Shown: in pieces, positions 9,985 to 20,223 of the stretch
How positions within the stretch are numbered: position 1 is the stretch's first letter
How the letters are laid out: each line of letters begins with the position of its first letter
Assembly (NCBI GenBank): GCA_002341185.1
Contig: DDNP01000020.1
Coordinates: 1-64,000 of the forward strand
Direction of reading: 5' to 3'
DNA length: 64,000 nucleotides
DNA from: Candidatus Neomicrothrix sp. UBA2517
GTDB lineage: Bacteria; Actinomycetota; Acidimicrobiia; Acidimicrobiales; UBA8592
Made by a program: the position numbers and the translations under genes
The notes under the pieces: generated by a model
What the model was told of the DNA's origin: nothing
Database searches by the model: none
Seen by the model: only the letters and a program-made list of their open reading frames with translations

Positions 9985-11135
9985 AATTTACAAAGACTCG
10001 AAAGAATTTTAATCTAAACCCTACAGGTGATCCGTGGTCTCCTTGGTTGCACGTTGATATTGCACTTGTATTAAGCACCATTTCCTTATCCGTTATTGGT
10101 GCTTTTATGGTTTATAGTGCCACCAGAGGCAATGACCCCGAAATTTACGACAAATCATATTTGAACAGGCAATTGCTTTTTCTTGGGGTGGGGGTTGTCG
10201 TAATGGCAGTTGTAGCTTATTTCCCTTACAGGAGAATCCGTGATTGGGTTCCAGCATTTTTTTGGGCTGGGATGTTTCTGCTTTTGTTAGTCCTAACTCC
10301 ACTCGGTGTAGAAAGAAATGGAACTAAAGCTTGGTTTGAATTTGGGAGTTTCCAATTACAGCCTTCCGAACTTTGTAAAATAGCTTATATCTTTATGCTT
10401 GCTAACTATCTGGAAAGGTTTAACGGGCGCTTAAATATTCGGCAATTAGGAAACGCTTTATTGTTAGCGGTGATGCCTATCGGACTAATCTTACTGGAGA
10501 CAGACGTTGGTACGGCTCTCGTGTTCATAGCAATAACTATGGGAATGTTGCTCATTGCGGGCGCCCAAACAAAACACATATTTATCCTCACAGTTGTTGG
10601 GGTTCTCCTGGCTGCCTTGGTTTGGAGTAGCGGAGCTCTGCAGGATTATCAACAGGATAGGCTCACGTCATTTATTGACCCGGTTTCCAGCCAAACCGAA
10701 GCCGCCTATCAACAAACCCAAGCTCAAATTGCTATTGGAAGTGGAGGGCTAAGTGGTCAAGGTTTCGGACAGGGGCAACAAACACGTGGTGAATTTGTCC
10801 CTGAACAACACACAGACTTTATCTTTTCCGTCATAGGTGAGGAATTCGGTTTTCTTGGGTCTGTTGTTGTACTGGCATTATTCGCCATTGTTATGTGGCG
10901 ATGCATGCGTACAGCACGAAAATCCCCTGACCTCCTTGGGACATTGATCAGTTGTGGTGTTATGACGCTCTTTGCTTTCCAAATGTTCCAATCAGTGGGA
11001 ATGACATTAGGCATAATGCCCATTACAGGAATTCCGATCCCCTTTGTTTCTTATGGGGGATCCTCGGCGATTTCATGTTTCGTTGGGACAGGTTTAGTTC
11101 TTAATGTCCATATGCGCCGATATCAAGTAGTTTGA
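9981..11135 (+). CDS. rodA: RodA, SEDS-family peptidoglycan glycosyltransferase
   Basis: Multi-pass membrane polymerase that extends glycan strands from lipid II with PBP2. About ten membrane segments in 384 residues. SEDS hallmarks visible are FQLQPSELCK, the LETDVGTALVF block carrying the family's essential aspartate region, GEEFGFLG, and the C-terminal PITGIPIPFVSYGGSS. Its ATG overlaps the mrdA stop. Placement next to mreBCD and PBP2 favours RodA over FtsW. Confidence 0.94.
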   Translation: MKFTKTRKNFNLNPTGDPWSPWLHVDIALVLSTISLSVIGAFMVYSATRGNDPEIYDKSYLNRQLLFLGVGVVVMAVVAYFPYRRIRDWVPAFFWAGMFLLLLVLTPLGVERNGTKAWFEFGSFQLQPSELCKIAYIFMLANYLERFNGRLNIRQLGNALLLAVMPIGLILLETDVGTALVFIAITMGMLLIAGAQTKHIFILTVVGVLLAALVWSSGALQDYQQDRLTSFIDPVSSQTEAAYQQTQAQIAIGSGGLSGQGFGQGQQTRGEFVPEQHTDFIFSVIGEEFGFLGSVVVLALFAIVMWRCMRTARKSPDLLGTLISCGVMTLFAFQMFQSVGMTLGIMPITGIPIPFVSYGGSSAISCFVGTGLVLNVHMRRYQVV

Positions 11136-11183
11136 TACTTTAGTGCTCTTCGAGGAGTAGAATAAATCATCAGAAAGGCATAG

Positions 11184-13133
11184 ATGAGCTCTGTTTGGGA
11201 AACACTTGAAAAATTTTTGGATAATGTAGAAAAACCTGCTCGATATATTGGCCTTGAACACGGAGCACAAAGACCACCTCACCTTGAATCAAATATTTCA
11301 TGGTTGTTGACATATCCAGATGTTTACGAAGTTGGTCTACCTAATCAAGGTTTGCAGATCTTATATGAAATTCTCAATGAATCTCCAATTGCTGAAGCTG
11401 AAAGAGCCTACGCTCCATGGGTTGACCTTGAAAGGATCATGAGGTCGGAGCTCATACCATTGTTCAGTGTTGATACACATAGGCCAGCAAGTGAATTCGA
11501 CGTAATAGCATTTAACCTATCTTCGGAACTCGTCTACACCAATCTTATAAATTGTATTGACCTCGCTGGTGTTCCTATTAAATCTTCGGAACGAACGGAA
11601 GAGCACCCTTTGATCGGAGCTGGAGGACATTGTGTCTATAACCCTGAGCCACTAGCTAATATTGTTGATTTTTTTGCATTAGGTGATGGCGAAGAGGTTA
11701 TCACCGACATCACGAAGGTGATGCATGAGTTCAAATCTTTAGAAAGTAATTCGCAAGACCGTAGGGACCTACTGCATCAATTATCGAAAATAGAAGGTGT
11801 TTACGTCCCTAGCATGTATGAAGCTACTTACAATAACGAGGGTGTTCAGGTCCTTGAGCCACTCTTTGACGATGTCCCAAAGCTTATTGAGAAGAGAACT
11901 ATTGTTGATCTTGAAGACTGGCCGTATCCCAAAGAGCAGCTAGTTCCAATTACTGAAGTAGTTCATGACCGTTTAAATGTTGAAGTGTTCAGGGGTTGTA
12001 CGCGTGGTTGTCGTTTCTGTCAGGCCGGGATGATTACACGACCTGTTAGAGAACGACCGGATCAACAAGTAAGGACAATGCTACAAGCTGGCTTAAAGAG
12101 AACAGGTTATGATGAAGCAGCGTTAACATCACTGTCTACAGCCGATTACAGCGGAATTAGGGAAGTAGTTGAAGAAACTGTTGCTGATCCGGTTAACTGC
12201 GGTCAAGTGAGTATTTCGTTACCCTCATTACGGGTAGACGCATTTACAGTTGACATTGCAGCAAGCATCCAAAATGCCAGAAGAACAGGCCTCACTTTTG
12301 CTCCTGAAGCTGGAACTTGGCGTCTAAGGCAAGTGATTAATAAATTGATTACCGAAGAGGATTTGTATGGTGCTGTAGAGTCTGCTTTTTCCCAAGGTTG
12401 GAAAAGAATGAAACTTTACTTCTTAATAGGGCTTCCGACAGAAACAGATGAAGATACTTTAGGCATAGCGCGCCTTGCAGCTAATTGTGTGAAGATTGGC
12501 AAACGTTATACAAATGCTGCCTCAGTTACTGTAAGCGTTGGAGGATTCGTCCCAAAGCCGTTCACTCCTTTCCAATGGTTCGGTCAAAATACAGTTGAAG
12601 AATTAGACAGGAAGGTTTGGCTTCTCAAGGATGAAGTCAAAAAGACTAAAGGGATAAAACTTAAATGGCACGACCCCAAAGCAACATTAGTAGAGGGAGT
12701 CCTAAGCCGCGGAGATAGAAGACTTGGTGATGTATTGCAGGCCGTATGGTCCTCAGGTGGTGTCTTTCAAGAATGGAGTGAGCACTTTAATCTTGACTTA
12801 TGGATGTCTGGCCTCGAAGAATATGGACTGAGCCACGAATGGTTTGCATATCGTCACAGGGATGCTGCTGAACCTTTGCCTTGGGACCATCTAGATGCTG
12901 GACTTTATAAAGATTTTCTATGGCAAGAGTGGCGAGATGCTCTTGAAGAAAAGGGATTAGAAGATTGTAGGTGGATTCCTTGTTACGACTGTGGCGCTTG
13001 TACAGGTTATGGGCTTGACCACATTGTTGCATCAACGTCCCCACCAGTCGGTGGTAGTCAAGGGACCTGGCAGGACCTTGAGAACGGAAACTTTGCCCCT
13101 CAGTTGCTTCAAATCAATAGTAAAGCAAAATAA
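11184..13133 (+). CDS. B12-binding-type radical SAM protein (TIGR03960 type)
   Basis: 649 residues. The radical SAM cluster motif CTRGCRFCQ (CX3CX2C) is near residue 275, preceded by a domain with GAGGHCVYNPEPLA and GDGEE that resembles the cobalamin-binding-like domain of this group. A C-terminal cysteine set includes CYDCGACTGYG. The next gene encodes a DUF2344 protein, the usual partner (sometimes fused) next to RNase E/G and L21/L27 in Actinobacteria and Firmicutes. The substrate is unknown; a role in RNA or ribosome modification is inferred from the neighbours. AAAGG precedes the ATG. Confidence 0.88.
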   Translation: MSSVWETLEKFLDNVEKPARYIGLEHGAQRPPHLESNISWLLTYPDVYEVGLPNQGLQILYEILNESPIAEAERAYAPWVDLERIMRSELIPLFSVDTHRPASEFDVIAFNLSSELVYTNLINCIDLAGVPIKSSERTEEHPLIGAGGHCVYNPEPLANIVDFFALGDGEEVITDITKVMHEFKSLESNSQDRRDLLHQLSKIEGVYVPSMYEATYNNEGVQVLEPLFDDVPKLIEKRTIVDLEDWPYPKEQLVPITEVVHDRLNVEVFRGCTRGCRFCQAGMITRPVRERPDQQVRTMLQAGLKRTGYDEAALTSLSTADYSGIREVVEETVADPVNCGQVSISLPSLRVDAFTVDIAASIQNARRTGLTFAPEAGTWRLRQVINKLITEEDLYGAVESAFSQGWKRMKLYFLIGLPTETDEDTLGIARLAANCVKIGKRYTNAASVTVSVGGFVPKPFTPFQWFGQNTVEELDRKVWLLKDEVKKTKGIKLKWHDPKATLVEGVLSRGDRRLGDVLQAVWSSGGVFQEWSEHFNLDLWMSGLEEYGLSHEWFAYRHRDAAEPLPWDHLDAGLYKDFLWQEWRDALEEKGLEDCRWIPCYDCGACTGYGLDHIVASTSPPVGGSQGTWQDLENGNFAPQLLQINSKAK

Positions 13134-13134
13134 A

Positions 13135-13848
13135 ATGATAGTGCGACTTCGAACGACCAAGATAGGGAAAATACGATTTGCGAGCCATCGTGATATCGCC
13201 AAAGTATGGGAACGTTCACTTCGTAGAGCAGAAATTCCTCTGGTATACAGCGAGGGATTCCACCCAAGGCCTAAGATTTCATTTGGCTTAGCTTTACCTA
13301 CAGGTGCGGAGTCAGAATGTGAATATCTTGATTTTCACCTTGATGACAAGAAATATGAAAATTCAAAAATCGTAGCTATCCCAGAAGTCTTAACTACAAT
13401 ACTCCCCGAAGGAATCGAAATAACAGGTATGGTCAAAATGCAAAATAAATATGTATCACTCCAACAATCTGTTACTTCAACTACATGGGAAATTGAAGTC
13501 GAGGAAAACAAAGAATTTGTGGATGAATGGGTAGACCATGTTCTTAGTTCAGAGGAATTGATAATCAAACGTACCCGTAAAGGAAAAGAAGTTGTTGATG
13601 ATATCCGCCCCTACATACGTGAAATAAGCGTAGGGCAGGGAGATTTGAATAGATCAACGTTACAAGCAGAATTAAAGACTCAGCCTCGTTCTTTGAGGCC
13701 AAGTGAATTCTTAGCGTCAGCGCAGCCAAACTTAACTATGGCTAGATTGCGTCGCTTAAAACAATTTATTGACACAGGAGATAATGAAATAGGCCCCCTT
13801 GAATTAGGAGAGCGTCTTAACTCTGATCAGGAACTGTGTCCATCATGA
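13135..13848 (+). CDS. DUF2344 / TIGR03936 radical SAM-associated protein
   Basis: 237 residues beginning MIVRLRTTKIGKIRFASHRD, with the family blocks SEGFHPRPKISFGLALP and GAESECEYLD. The frame is open upstream within the radical SAM gene, but the ATG at 13135, one base after the radical SAM stop, matches the family start. Function is unknown; it always accompanies the preceding radical SAM protein and is thought to work with it. Confidence 0.87.
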   Translation: MIVRLRTTKIGKIRFASHRDIAKVWERSLRRAEIPLVYSEGFHPRPKISFGLALPTGAESECEYLDFHLDDKKYENSKIVAIPEVLTTILPEGIEITGMVKMQNKYVSLQQSVTSTTWEIEVEENKEFVDEWVDHVLSSEELIIKRTRKGKEVVDDIRPYIREISVGQGDLNRSTLQAELKTQPRSLRPSEFLASAQPNLTMARLRRLKQFIDTGDNEIGPLELGERLNSDQELCPS

Positions 13849-13864
13849 GAAGGGAAAAGAAAAA

Positions 13865-15391
13865 ATGGAAGAACGAGGAAATCGGAATAACGACGACCAT
13901 CTTGAAGCAGTTTTAAATGAGGAAGAGAAAGGAGTTAGAGATCTAAAGCCAGGGTTAGGGAAAGCCACAGAAGTAAGTAAACCCAAAATCGGCGACTCTA
14001 GACCAGCACCTGATGCACCAAAGTCTCACCCACAAAATAAAAAGAAACGAAAACGCCGTCGCTCTAAAGGAGAAAATAAGAACCAGCAGTCTGAAAATAA
14101 TGTTTCTGTCGAGTTAGATGACGAAACGCTAAGAAAGCGACGTGGGCGAGAAAGAAAAGGTAAAGCTGTTGGGCGTTATACGATGGCCGTTCACGTGGAA
14201 GACAACGTAACACAAATAGCGATGCTTGAAGGGCGCTCACTTATTGAGTTCTATATCTCTCGTCCATCAGACGATGTTAGTGAAATCCACGGCAATATCT
14301 ACATGGGGCGTGTAGAGAATGTGTTACCCGGAATGGAAGCAGCATTTGTAGATATTGGAACTCCCAAAAATGCAGTACTTTACCAAAGTGACCTGATAAA
14401 AAATGCAAACAAAAAGTCTAATGTAACAGTAAGAATTGAAGACGCTATAAAAAATAAAGAGACTGTTTTATGTCAAGTGACTAAAAACCCTATTGCTCAT
14501 AAAGGGGCTCGACTTACAGAAGAGATTTCATTAGCTGGACGATTTGTCGTACTTGTTCCAAACAGTGCAACGTTTGGTATTTCAAAGAGACTACCTGAAA
14601 AGGAACGGAAACGTTTAAGGCAAATTTTGGAGAAAGCGAAACCAGAAGAACATGGTGTAATCGTCAGAACTGCTGCTCAGCACATAACGAAAGAAGAAAT
14701 AGAACAAGACGTAAAACGACTTGTAGATCAGTGGTTGAAGATTCAAGAACAATCTTCGAAATCAAATTCGCCTAAATTGCTCTATCGTGAACCTGAAATG
14801 CCTTTCAGAATTATTCGAGAAGAATTTAACAAAGAATATCGTTCAGTAGTGATAGATGATTCAGAATTATTTGAGGAAGTGAAATCTTACCTTGCCATTG
14901 TTGCACCTGCTCTGGCTGATCGGATTGAGTATCACGATACTTCTGTTAACGAGGTAGCTTTATTTGAGCGATTCTATGTTGAAGAACAACTAGCGAAAGC
15001 TCTTGACAGCAAAGTATGGCTGCCTTCAGGAGGATCATTGATTATTGAACACACGGAAGCGTTAACAGTAATTGACGTAAACACCGGTAAAAATGTCGGT
15101 ACTTCAAGCCTTGAAGAGACTGTATATCGCAATAATCTTGAAGCAGCAAAGGAAGTAGCTCATCAGCTTCGACTCAGAGACATCGGAGGCATAATAGTGA
15201 TCGATTTTGTAGATATGGAAAAATCCCAGCACCGTAATGATGTAATGAAGACATTCCGATCTGAATTAGCTCGAGATAAAACACGTACACAAGTTTTTGG
15301 AATCTCGGAGCTCGGATTAGTTGAAATGACTAGAAAACGAATAGGTGAGGGCTTATCTCAGGCATTCACAAAAGCTCAGGAAGATGAATAA
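13865..15391 (+). CDS. rne: RNase E/G family endoribonuclease without zinc-link
   Basis: 508 residues. The first about 95 residues are charged and disordered with a basic patch (KKKRKRRRSK). The S1 RNA-binding domain follows (NIYMGRVENVLPGMEAAFVD), then the DNase I-like catalytic part with VIDVNTG and IIVIDFVDM, which carry the two metal-binding aspartates. The protein stops just after EMTRKRIGEGLSQAFTKA, where relatives have a CPxC-type zinc-link used for dimerisation. No cysteine motif is visible before the stop. It precedes rplU, as in many actinobacteria. Confidence 0.93.
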   Translation: MEERGNRNNDDHLEAVLNEEEKGVRDLKPGLGKATEVSKPKIGDSRPAPDAPKSHPQNKKKRKRRRSKGENKNQQSENNVSVELDDETLRKRRGRERKGKAVGRYTMAVHVEDNVTQIAMLEGRSLIEFYISRPSDDVSEIHGNIYMGRVENVLPGMEAAFVDIGTPKNAVLYQSDLIKNANKKSNVTVRIEDAIKNKETVLCQVTKNPIAHKGARLTEEISLAGRFVVLVPNSATFGISKRLPEKERKRLRQILEKAKPEEHGVIVRTAAQHITKEEIEQDVKRLVDQWLKIQEQSSKSNSPKLLYREPEMPFRIIREEFNKEYRSVVIDDSELFEEVKSYLAIVAPALADRIEYHDTSVNEVALFERFYVEEQLAKALDSKVWLPSGGSLIIEHTEALTVIDVNTGKNVGTSSLEETVYRNNLEAAKEVAHQLRLRDIGGIIVIDFVDMEKSQHRNDVMKTFRSELARDKTRTQVFGISELGLVEMTRKRIGEGLSQAFTKAQEDE

Positions 15392-15441
15392 GCTTTTGAA
15401 GAATAGTCGTTATTTGTTACCAAACCGAATATCATGAACTT

Positions 15442-15753
15442 ATGTATGCAGTTGTAAAAACAGGCGGAAAACAATACCGCGTAGAGGAAAATCAAATCCT
15501 TCAAGTAGAGCTTTTAGGAGAAATTGGTGAATCCATAAACTTAACACCCTTAATGTATGTGGATGGGAATACAGTACTTGCCAAACCCAACGAGTTAGAG
15601 AATATTGAAGTCAATGCCGAAATAGTGAACACGGCAAAAGCTAAAAAAATTAACGGATTTACTTACAAAAATAAGAGCAACCAGCGACGACGTTGGGGTC
15701 ATAGACAGAACTACAACGAGATTAAAATAACCTCGATTTCAAGGAAGAAATAA
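15442..15753 (+). CDS. rplU: 50S ribosomal protein L21
   Basis: 103 residues starting MYAVVKTGGKQYRV, the family N-terminus, with a basic C-terminal stretch YKNKSNQRRRWGHRQ that contacts 23S rRNA. Its TAA overlaps the rpmA ATG (TAATG), so L21 and L27 are translationally coupled. The typical rplU-rpmA-obgE order is present. Confidence 0.97.
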   Translation: MYAVVKTGGKQYRVEENQILQVELLGEIGESINLTPLMYVDGNTVLAKPNELENIEVNAEIVNTAKAKKINGFTYKNKSNQRRRWGHRQNYNEIKITSISRKK

Positions 15754-16004
15754 TGTCAAAAACAAAAGGCGGCGGCTCAACGCGAAACGGTAGAGACTCT
15801 AATGCCCAAAGACTAGGGGTAAAGGCATACGACGGCACTGCTGTATCAGCTGGATCAATCATTGTTCGACAAAGAGGAACTAAATTTCACCCAGGTTTGA
15901 ATGTTCGCAAAGGCGGAGATGATACATTATTTTCAACTGTAAACGGTCGAGTTAAGTTTGGTTCTAGGCGTGGACGAAAACTCGTAGACGTCCTGCCTGA
16001 CTAA
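15753..16004 (+). CDS. rpmA: 50S ribosomal protein L27
   Basis: 83 residues with the L27 signature GTKFHPGLNVRKGGDDTLF. The N-terminus reads MSKTKGGGSTRNGRDSNAQR, with the glycine/basic tail that reaches toward the peptidyl-transferase centre. There is no Firmicutes-style N-terminal cleavage extension. The gene overlaps rplU by one base. Confidence 0.97.
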   Translation: MSKTKGGGSTRNGRDSNAQRLGVKAYDGTAVSAGSIIVRQRGTKFHPGLNVRKGGDDTLFSTVNGRVKFGSRRGRKLVDVLPD

Positions 16005-16049
16005 ATATAGATTAACCTTCTTTGCAGAATAAGTCAGTATGATTCTGCT

Positions 16050-17303
16050 ATGTCTAATTTCGTCGATGAATGTGGCCTGAACGTACAAGGTGGCGATGGC
16101 GGAGCCGGTTGTGTCTCCTTCAGGCGTGAAGCTCACGTTGATAGGGGAGGGCCAGATGGTGGTGATGGAGGCAACGGCGGCGATATCTGGTTAGTTGCTG
16201 ATCACAATATAGCATCTCTGTTAGCTTTCCGTGACTACCCTCACCGTAAGGCTGCGAGTGGTAATCATGGCAGTGGTAAACGTCGGCATGGCGCTAACGG
16301 GAAGTCAGAATTTATTGCTGTCCCAGTGGGAACGCTTATCAAAGACTCAAGTGGCAACATCCTTGCTGATCTCTCCTCGTCAGGTTCTAAGTGGTTAGCT
16401 GCGTCCGGAGGAAAAGGTGGTAAAGGTAATTCTAGATTTCTTACGAATAGACGTAGAGCACCGACTTTTGCAGAACAAGGTGAACATGGCGAGGAACAAT
16501 GGCTTAAGTTAGAACTTAAACTCTTAGCCGATGTCGCTTTAGTAGGCTTTCCAAATGTAGGTAAAAGTACGCTTATCTCTCGTCTTTCAGCAGCTAAACC
16601 TAAAATAGCTGACTATCCTTTTACTACTTTGGTGCCCAATCTAGGAGTGGTAAGAGGAACTGAAGAATTCGAAATGGTAATTGCTGATATTCCAGGTTTA
16701 ATTGAAGGAGCAGCGGAAGGAAAAGGATTAGGCCATCAGTTTCTTCGACATGTGGAGAGGGCCCGAGTGCTGGCAATTCTTCTTGATCTTTCGGCTTACG
16801 ACGGAACGACGCCAAGTGATCAATTAGTCATCCTGTTGTCAGAACTCAATAGGTACAAGCCAGAATTATTGGACCGTCCTAGAATATTGATTTCTTCTAA
16901 ATCTGATGTTGCGATGCATGACACTCTAGAAGATTCGCTGAGGGTATCATCAGTGACAGGCGAGGGGATTCAAGAACTGAAATACAGATTAGAAGATCTC
17001 GTGCGAAATGCCAGGGAAACCGAAATTTCTCCATCAGATGAAGTAATAATTCATCGCCCTTTGCCCAAGGGAATCTCTGTTGTCAAAGACGGCGATGTAT
17101 TTATTGTTCAAGGACGACAGGCAGAAAGAGCTGTCTCCCTCAATGACCTTACAAACATTGATGCACTCGAATATATTCAATCTGTTTTGGAAAAAATCGG
17201 TGTTAACAAGGCTTTACGAAAAGCTGGGGTCAAGTCGGGCGACCAAGTACAGATTGGCGGATTACATTTTGAATTTATGGATGATGACCATTGGATTGAC
17301 TGA
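16050..17303 (+). CDS. obgE: GTPase ObgE/CgtA, ribosome assembly factor
   Basis: 417 residues. The glycine-rich Obg fold occupies residues 1-155 (GGDGGAGC, GGPDGGDGGNGG). The GTPase domain has G1 GFPNVGKST, G3 DIPGLIEGA and a SKSD G4 motif. A C-terminal OCT domain follows (VFIVQGRQAERAV). It binds the 50S subunit during late assembly. It lies 45 bases after rpmA. Confidence 0.96.
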   Translation: MSNFVDECGLNVQGGDGGAGCVSFRREAHVDRGGPDGGDGGNGGDIWLVADHNIASLLAFRDYPHRKAASGNHGSGKRRHGANGKSEFIAVPVGTLIKDSSGNILADLSSSGSKWLAASGGKGGKGNSRFLTNRRRAPTFAEQGEHGEEQWLKLELKLLADVALVGFPNVGKSTLISRLSAAKPKIADYPFTTLVPNLGVVRGTEEFEMVIADIPGLIEGAAEGKGLGHQFLRHVERARVLAILLDLSAYDGTTPSDQLVILLSELNRYKPELLDRPRILISSKSDVAMHDTLEDSLRVSSVTGEGIQELKYRLEDLVRNARETEISPSDEVIIHRPLPKGISVVKDGDVFIVQGRQAERAVSLNDLTNIDALEYIQSVLEKIGVNKALRKAGVKSGDQVQIGGLHFEFMDDDHWID

Positions 17304-17352
17304 TCAAAGTTAAATAGAAGACTTTCCCTACCAATTCTGCAACAATAGCTAG

Positions 17353-18450
17353 GTGACAGTCGTAGTAAAAATTGGAACTTCATCCTTAACGCAATCAGAT
17401 GGCGCGATCAGTATTTCCGCTATCGAAAAATTAACAACAGAAATAGTTAAAGCAAAAAAAGAATTTCCGGAAATTGTTTTAGTTAGTAGCGGGGCAATAG
17501 GAGCGGGGCTAACAGACCTTGGTTATGTCGGGAACCGACCAACTGATTCGCGTATCCTTCAGGCTGCTTCAGCCGTTGGACAACCTAAATTAATGGCTAC
17601 GTATTCTAAGAGCTTCGCTAAACATGGAATAGCTACAGCTCAACTTTTAATGACTCCGGATGATTTTTTTGTCCGTAAACGCTATCTACATGCACGGTCG
17701 ACTGTCGAAGAGCTTTTATCGGCTGGAATCCTACCGATAGTAAACGAGAATGATGCAATCGCTGATGACGCAATCCGGTGGGGTGATAATGATAGGATTG
17801 CTGCCTTACTGGCCCAGCTCCTAAATGCAGATCATTTACTTATGCTTACCGACACTGATGGCGTTTACACGCACGACCCGAATAAAGAAACATCACATAA
17901 CATAGAGCTGATACGCGAAATAAGATCATTTAATCAAATTAATGCAACTCTTGGTGGCTCTTCAAGCACCCTTGGTAGCGGGGGGATGGAGTCAAAACTA
18001 GCAGCAGCACGGATGGCATCGTGGGCTGGTGTAACTACAACTATCGGAGCAGCAACGCGAGAAAATGTTGTCCTTCAATCTTTCAAAGAATCAGGTTCAA
18101 CGGGAACAATTATCTACCCACAACCCAAACCGTTATCAGCGAAAAAATTATGGATTGCATTTGCAGTTCAACCGAAAGGGAAAATAGTAATAGATCGAGG
18201 AGCACAAGAAGCTATCGAGCAAAACGGAGGTTCTTTATTGGCCGTAGGAGTCCTTCAGCTTGATGGTGATTTTGACAAAGGTGAAGCTGTAGAGATTTTA
18301 AATGAAGACACGGAAGTTATTGCCCGAGGGCTGGTGTCGATGAGCTCTGAACAACTTGCTGATTACCTCAGTAAGAAAAATGCTGGATTGTATAACCCGA
18401 ATGAGAATAAGTTTGTGCACAGAGATGAATTGGTAGTTCTCGCGCATTGA
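17353..18450 (+). CDS. proB: Glutamate 5-kinase
   Basis: First step of proline synthesis: ATP-dependent phosphorylation of glutamate. The amino-acid kinase domain shows KIGTSSLT, LVSSGAIGAG, IVNENDAIADD and GSGGMESKLAAARMA. A C-terminal PUA domain occupies about residues 270-350. 365 residues, GTG start at 17353. It follows obgE by 49 bases, as in many bacteria, and ends four bases from the convergent murJ. Confidence 0.95.
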   Translation: MTVVVKIGTSSLTQSDGAISISAIEKLTTEIVKAKKEFPEIVLVSSGAIGAGLTDLGYVGNRPTDSRILQAASAVGQPKLMATYSKSFAKHGIATAQLLMTPDDFFVRKRYLHARSTVEELLSAGILPIVNENDAIADDAIRWGDNDRIAALLAQLLNADHLLMLTDTDGVYTHDPNKETSHNIELIREIRSFNQINATLGGSSSTLGSGGMESKLAAARMASWAGVTTTIGAATRENVVLQSFKESGSTGTIIYPQPKPLSAKKLWIAFAVQPKGKIVIDRGAQEAIEQNGGSLLAVGVLQLDGDFDKGEAVEILNEDTEVIARGLVSMSSEQLADYLSKKNAGLYNPNENKFVHRDELVVLAH

Positions 18451-18454
18451 TTTG

Positions 18455-20116
18455 CTAAATTATATGCATAGTTTTCAAAAATTCTTTAGCCGCATCTGAA
18501 CCCAAAATCGAAGCGCCAAATGTATAAGTAATTCCGCCAGATAAGAGTGCTAGTGGAGCAACAAAGTAGGCATTGTAATCAAATAAGAAAAAGGAGATGG
18601 ACCCGGCGACTATTGCTGAGATAAATCCTGGTAGTAAGAAAAATCTACATATTAAGAAAGAACGAGTTGTGATCTGAGTAGTTTTCGTAACTCTTTTGCG
18701 CAAAAGGAAATACTCAAACCAAGCAGCAATTGAACTTCCGATAGCTAAACCTAAAGCTCCTAATGGTTGGGGACTGGTATCCGATGATCTTGCTAGCTCT
18801 GGAAGAGGCGAGAAGGAAGGTAAATCACCAATCGTTATAACTGTATCGTTGTCAATTGCGAGTCTCTCTAATTGGAACATAAGTAAAAAACCGATAAGGC
18901 CTGCAATGAGGACACGTAGACTTGCAAGACGAGCTGGGCCTTTAACGTCATCGTATGAGTAGCATACATTCTGGTATAGTCGGCTCATTCCAGTTGCGTA
19001 CAATCCTAAGCTGTAAGCCCCTAGAACAATCCAAATATAGAGTGTGTCCTCTCTATTGAATTGTCCTCTCTCAAACAGGAAATCTATTAATGGTTCTCCC
19101 ATTGCGATAAAAGCAAATGTTGAGAACACTAAATAGAAAGCTATACGTTCGGAACTAGCAAAAAATCTCCTCTCAACAGCTAGAGCATTATCTCTATCTC
19201 TGGATAATTCAGGCAAATCAGCAGAAATGATAGACATGACAAATAAACCGATAGGAAGCATATAGATAATCTGAGCTAGTGATAAGGCCGTGAAAGCTCC
19301 TGTCGCAAGGAAGCCTGCTAGAAAGAGATCTAAAAAACCTGAGAATTGAACAACTCCTCTTCCTAAAACAGCTGGAAAAAACTTCGATATTATCTCTCGA
19401 ACGGCATTCGAGCCTCTCATAATTCCTAACTTCAGAGAAGGAGAAACTTTTATAACAAGTGGTATTTGGATAAGGAATTGAAGTGCCCCTCCGATCAAGA
19501 CACCCCATGCTGCAGCTTTTGCGATTGAAGCATCCGACCAATCTTGTCCCCAAGCTACAAGAGCAAAAATAATCTGTGCAGCATTCCAAAGAATTGGAGC
19601 AGCAAACGATAAGAAGAATCTTCTGTGCGCATTTAAGACTCCCAAGCACCAAGAAGAAAGTACGATAAATCCTAATCCGGACCACATTATTCTAACTAAA
19701 TTGACAGTTAGCTCGAATGTTTCGCTAGGCAGTAATGGAAGAAGAACTTTAGTTAAAGGCCGAGCTGCTAGTATTCCTATAAGAACAATTGCTGAGGTAA
19801 CTAATCCCAATAGAGTTGCAACGGTACCTGCAACAACTCCTGCTTCACCGTTACTGTTCTCATCATCGATTAGTCGACTGTAAGTTGGAATGAAGGAAGC
19901 AGATAAAGTTCCTTCACCAAGAATATTTTGTAATAAACCCGGTATCTGAAGAGCGGCTTTAAATGCATCTGCAGCTACTCGGGTACCTAATAATCCAGCA
20001 AGAATAAGTTCTCGGATAAGTCCCGACAGCCTCGATAACAATATTGCTCCGCCTATGATCAATGCGTTTCGCCCACTAGGCCTATTTTGATCAGAAATTA
20101 TTTGATTGCCACTCAC
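18455..20116 (-). CDS. murJ: Lipid II flippase MurJ
   Basis: 553 residues with about 14 predicted membrane segments. The N-terminus shows the MurJ/MviN block SRLSGLIRELILAGLLG followed by AADAFKAALQIPGLLQNILGEG, typical of the family. It flips lipid II across the cytoplasmic membrane for wall synthesis. It stands alone, transcribed divergently from the AAA+ gene and converging on proB with a four-base gap. An extra loop of about 40 residues rich in Ser/Pro lies near residue 430. Confidence 0.92.
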   Translation of the reverse strand: MSGNQIISDQNRPSGRNALIIGGAILLSRLSGLIRELILAGLLGTRVAADAFKAALQIPGLLQNILGEGTLSASFIPTYSRLIDDENSNGEAGVVAGTVATLLGLVTSAIVLIGILAARPLTKVLLPLLPSETFELTVNLVRIMWSGLGFIVLSSWCLGVLNAHRRFFLSFAAPILWNAAQIIFALVAWGQDWSDASIAKAAAWGVLIGGALQFLIQIPLVIKVSPSLKLGIMRGSNAVREIISKFFPAVLGRGVVQFSGFLDLFLAGFLATGAFTALSLAQIIYMLPIGLFVMSIISADLPELSRDRDNALAVERRFFASSERIAFYLVFSTFAFIAMGEPLIDFLFERGQFNREDTLYIWIVLGAYSLGLYATGMSRLYQNVCYSYDDVKGPARLASLRVLIAGLIGFLLMFQLERLAIDNDTVITIGDLPSFSPLPELARSSDTSPQPLGALGLAIGSSIAAWFEYFLLRKRVTKTTQITTRSFLICRFFLLPGFISAIVAGSISFFLFDYNAYFVAPLALLSGGITYTFGASILGSDAAKEFLKTMHII

Positions 20117-20223
20117 AGGACAAGCCTACCTCTAAACAAACAATCACCGTATCTACCCGTAAATAGACAATTTATGTAATACAGTTCGTAAATTTCCTGT
20201 GTTGCCCTCTACCCTTCAATAGT

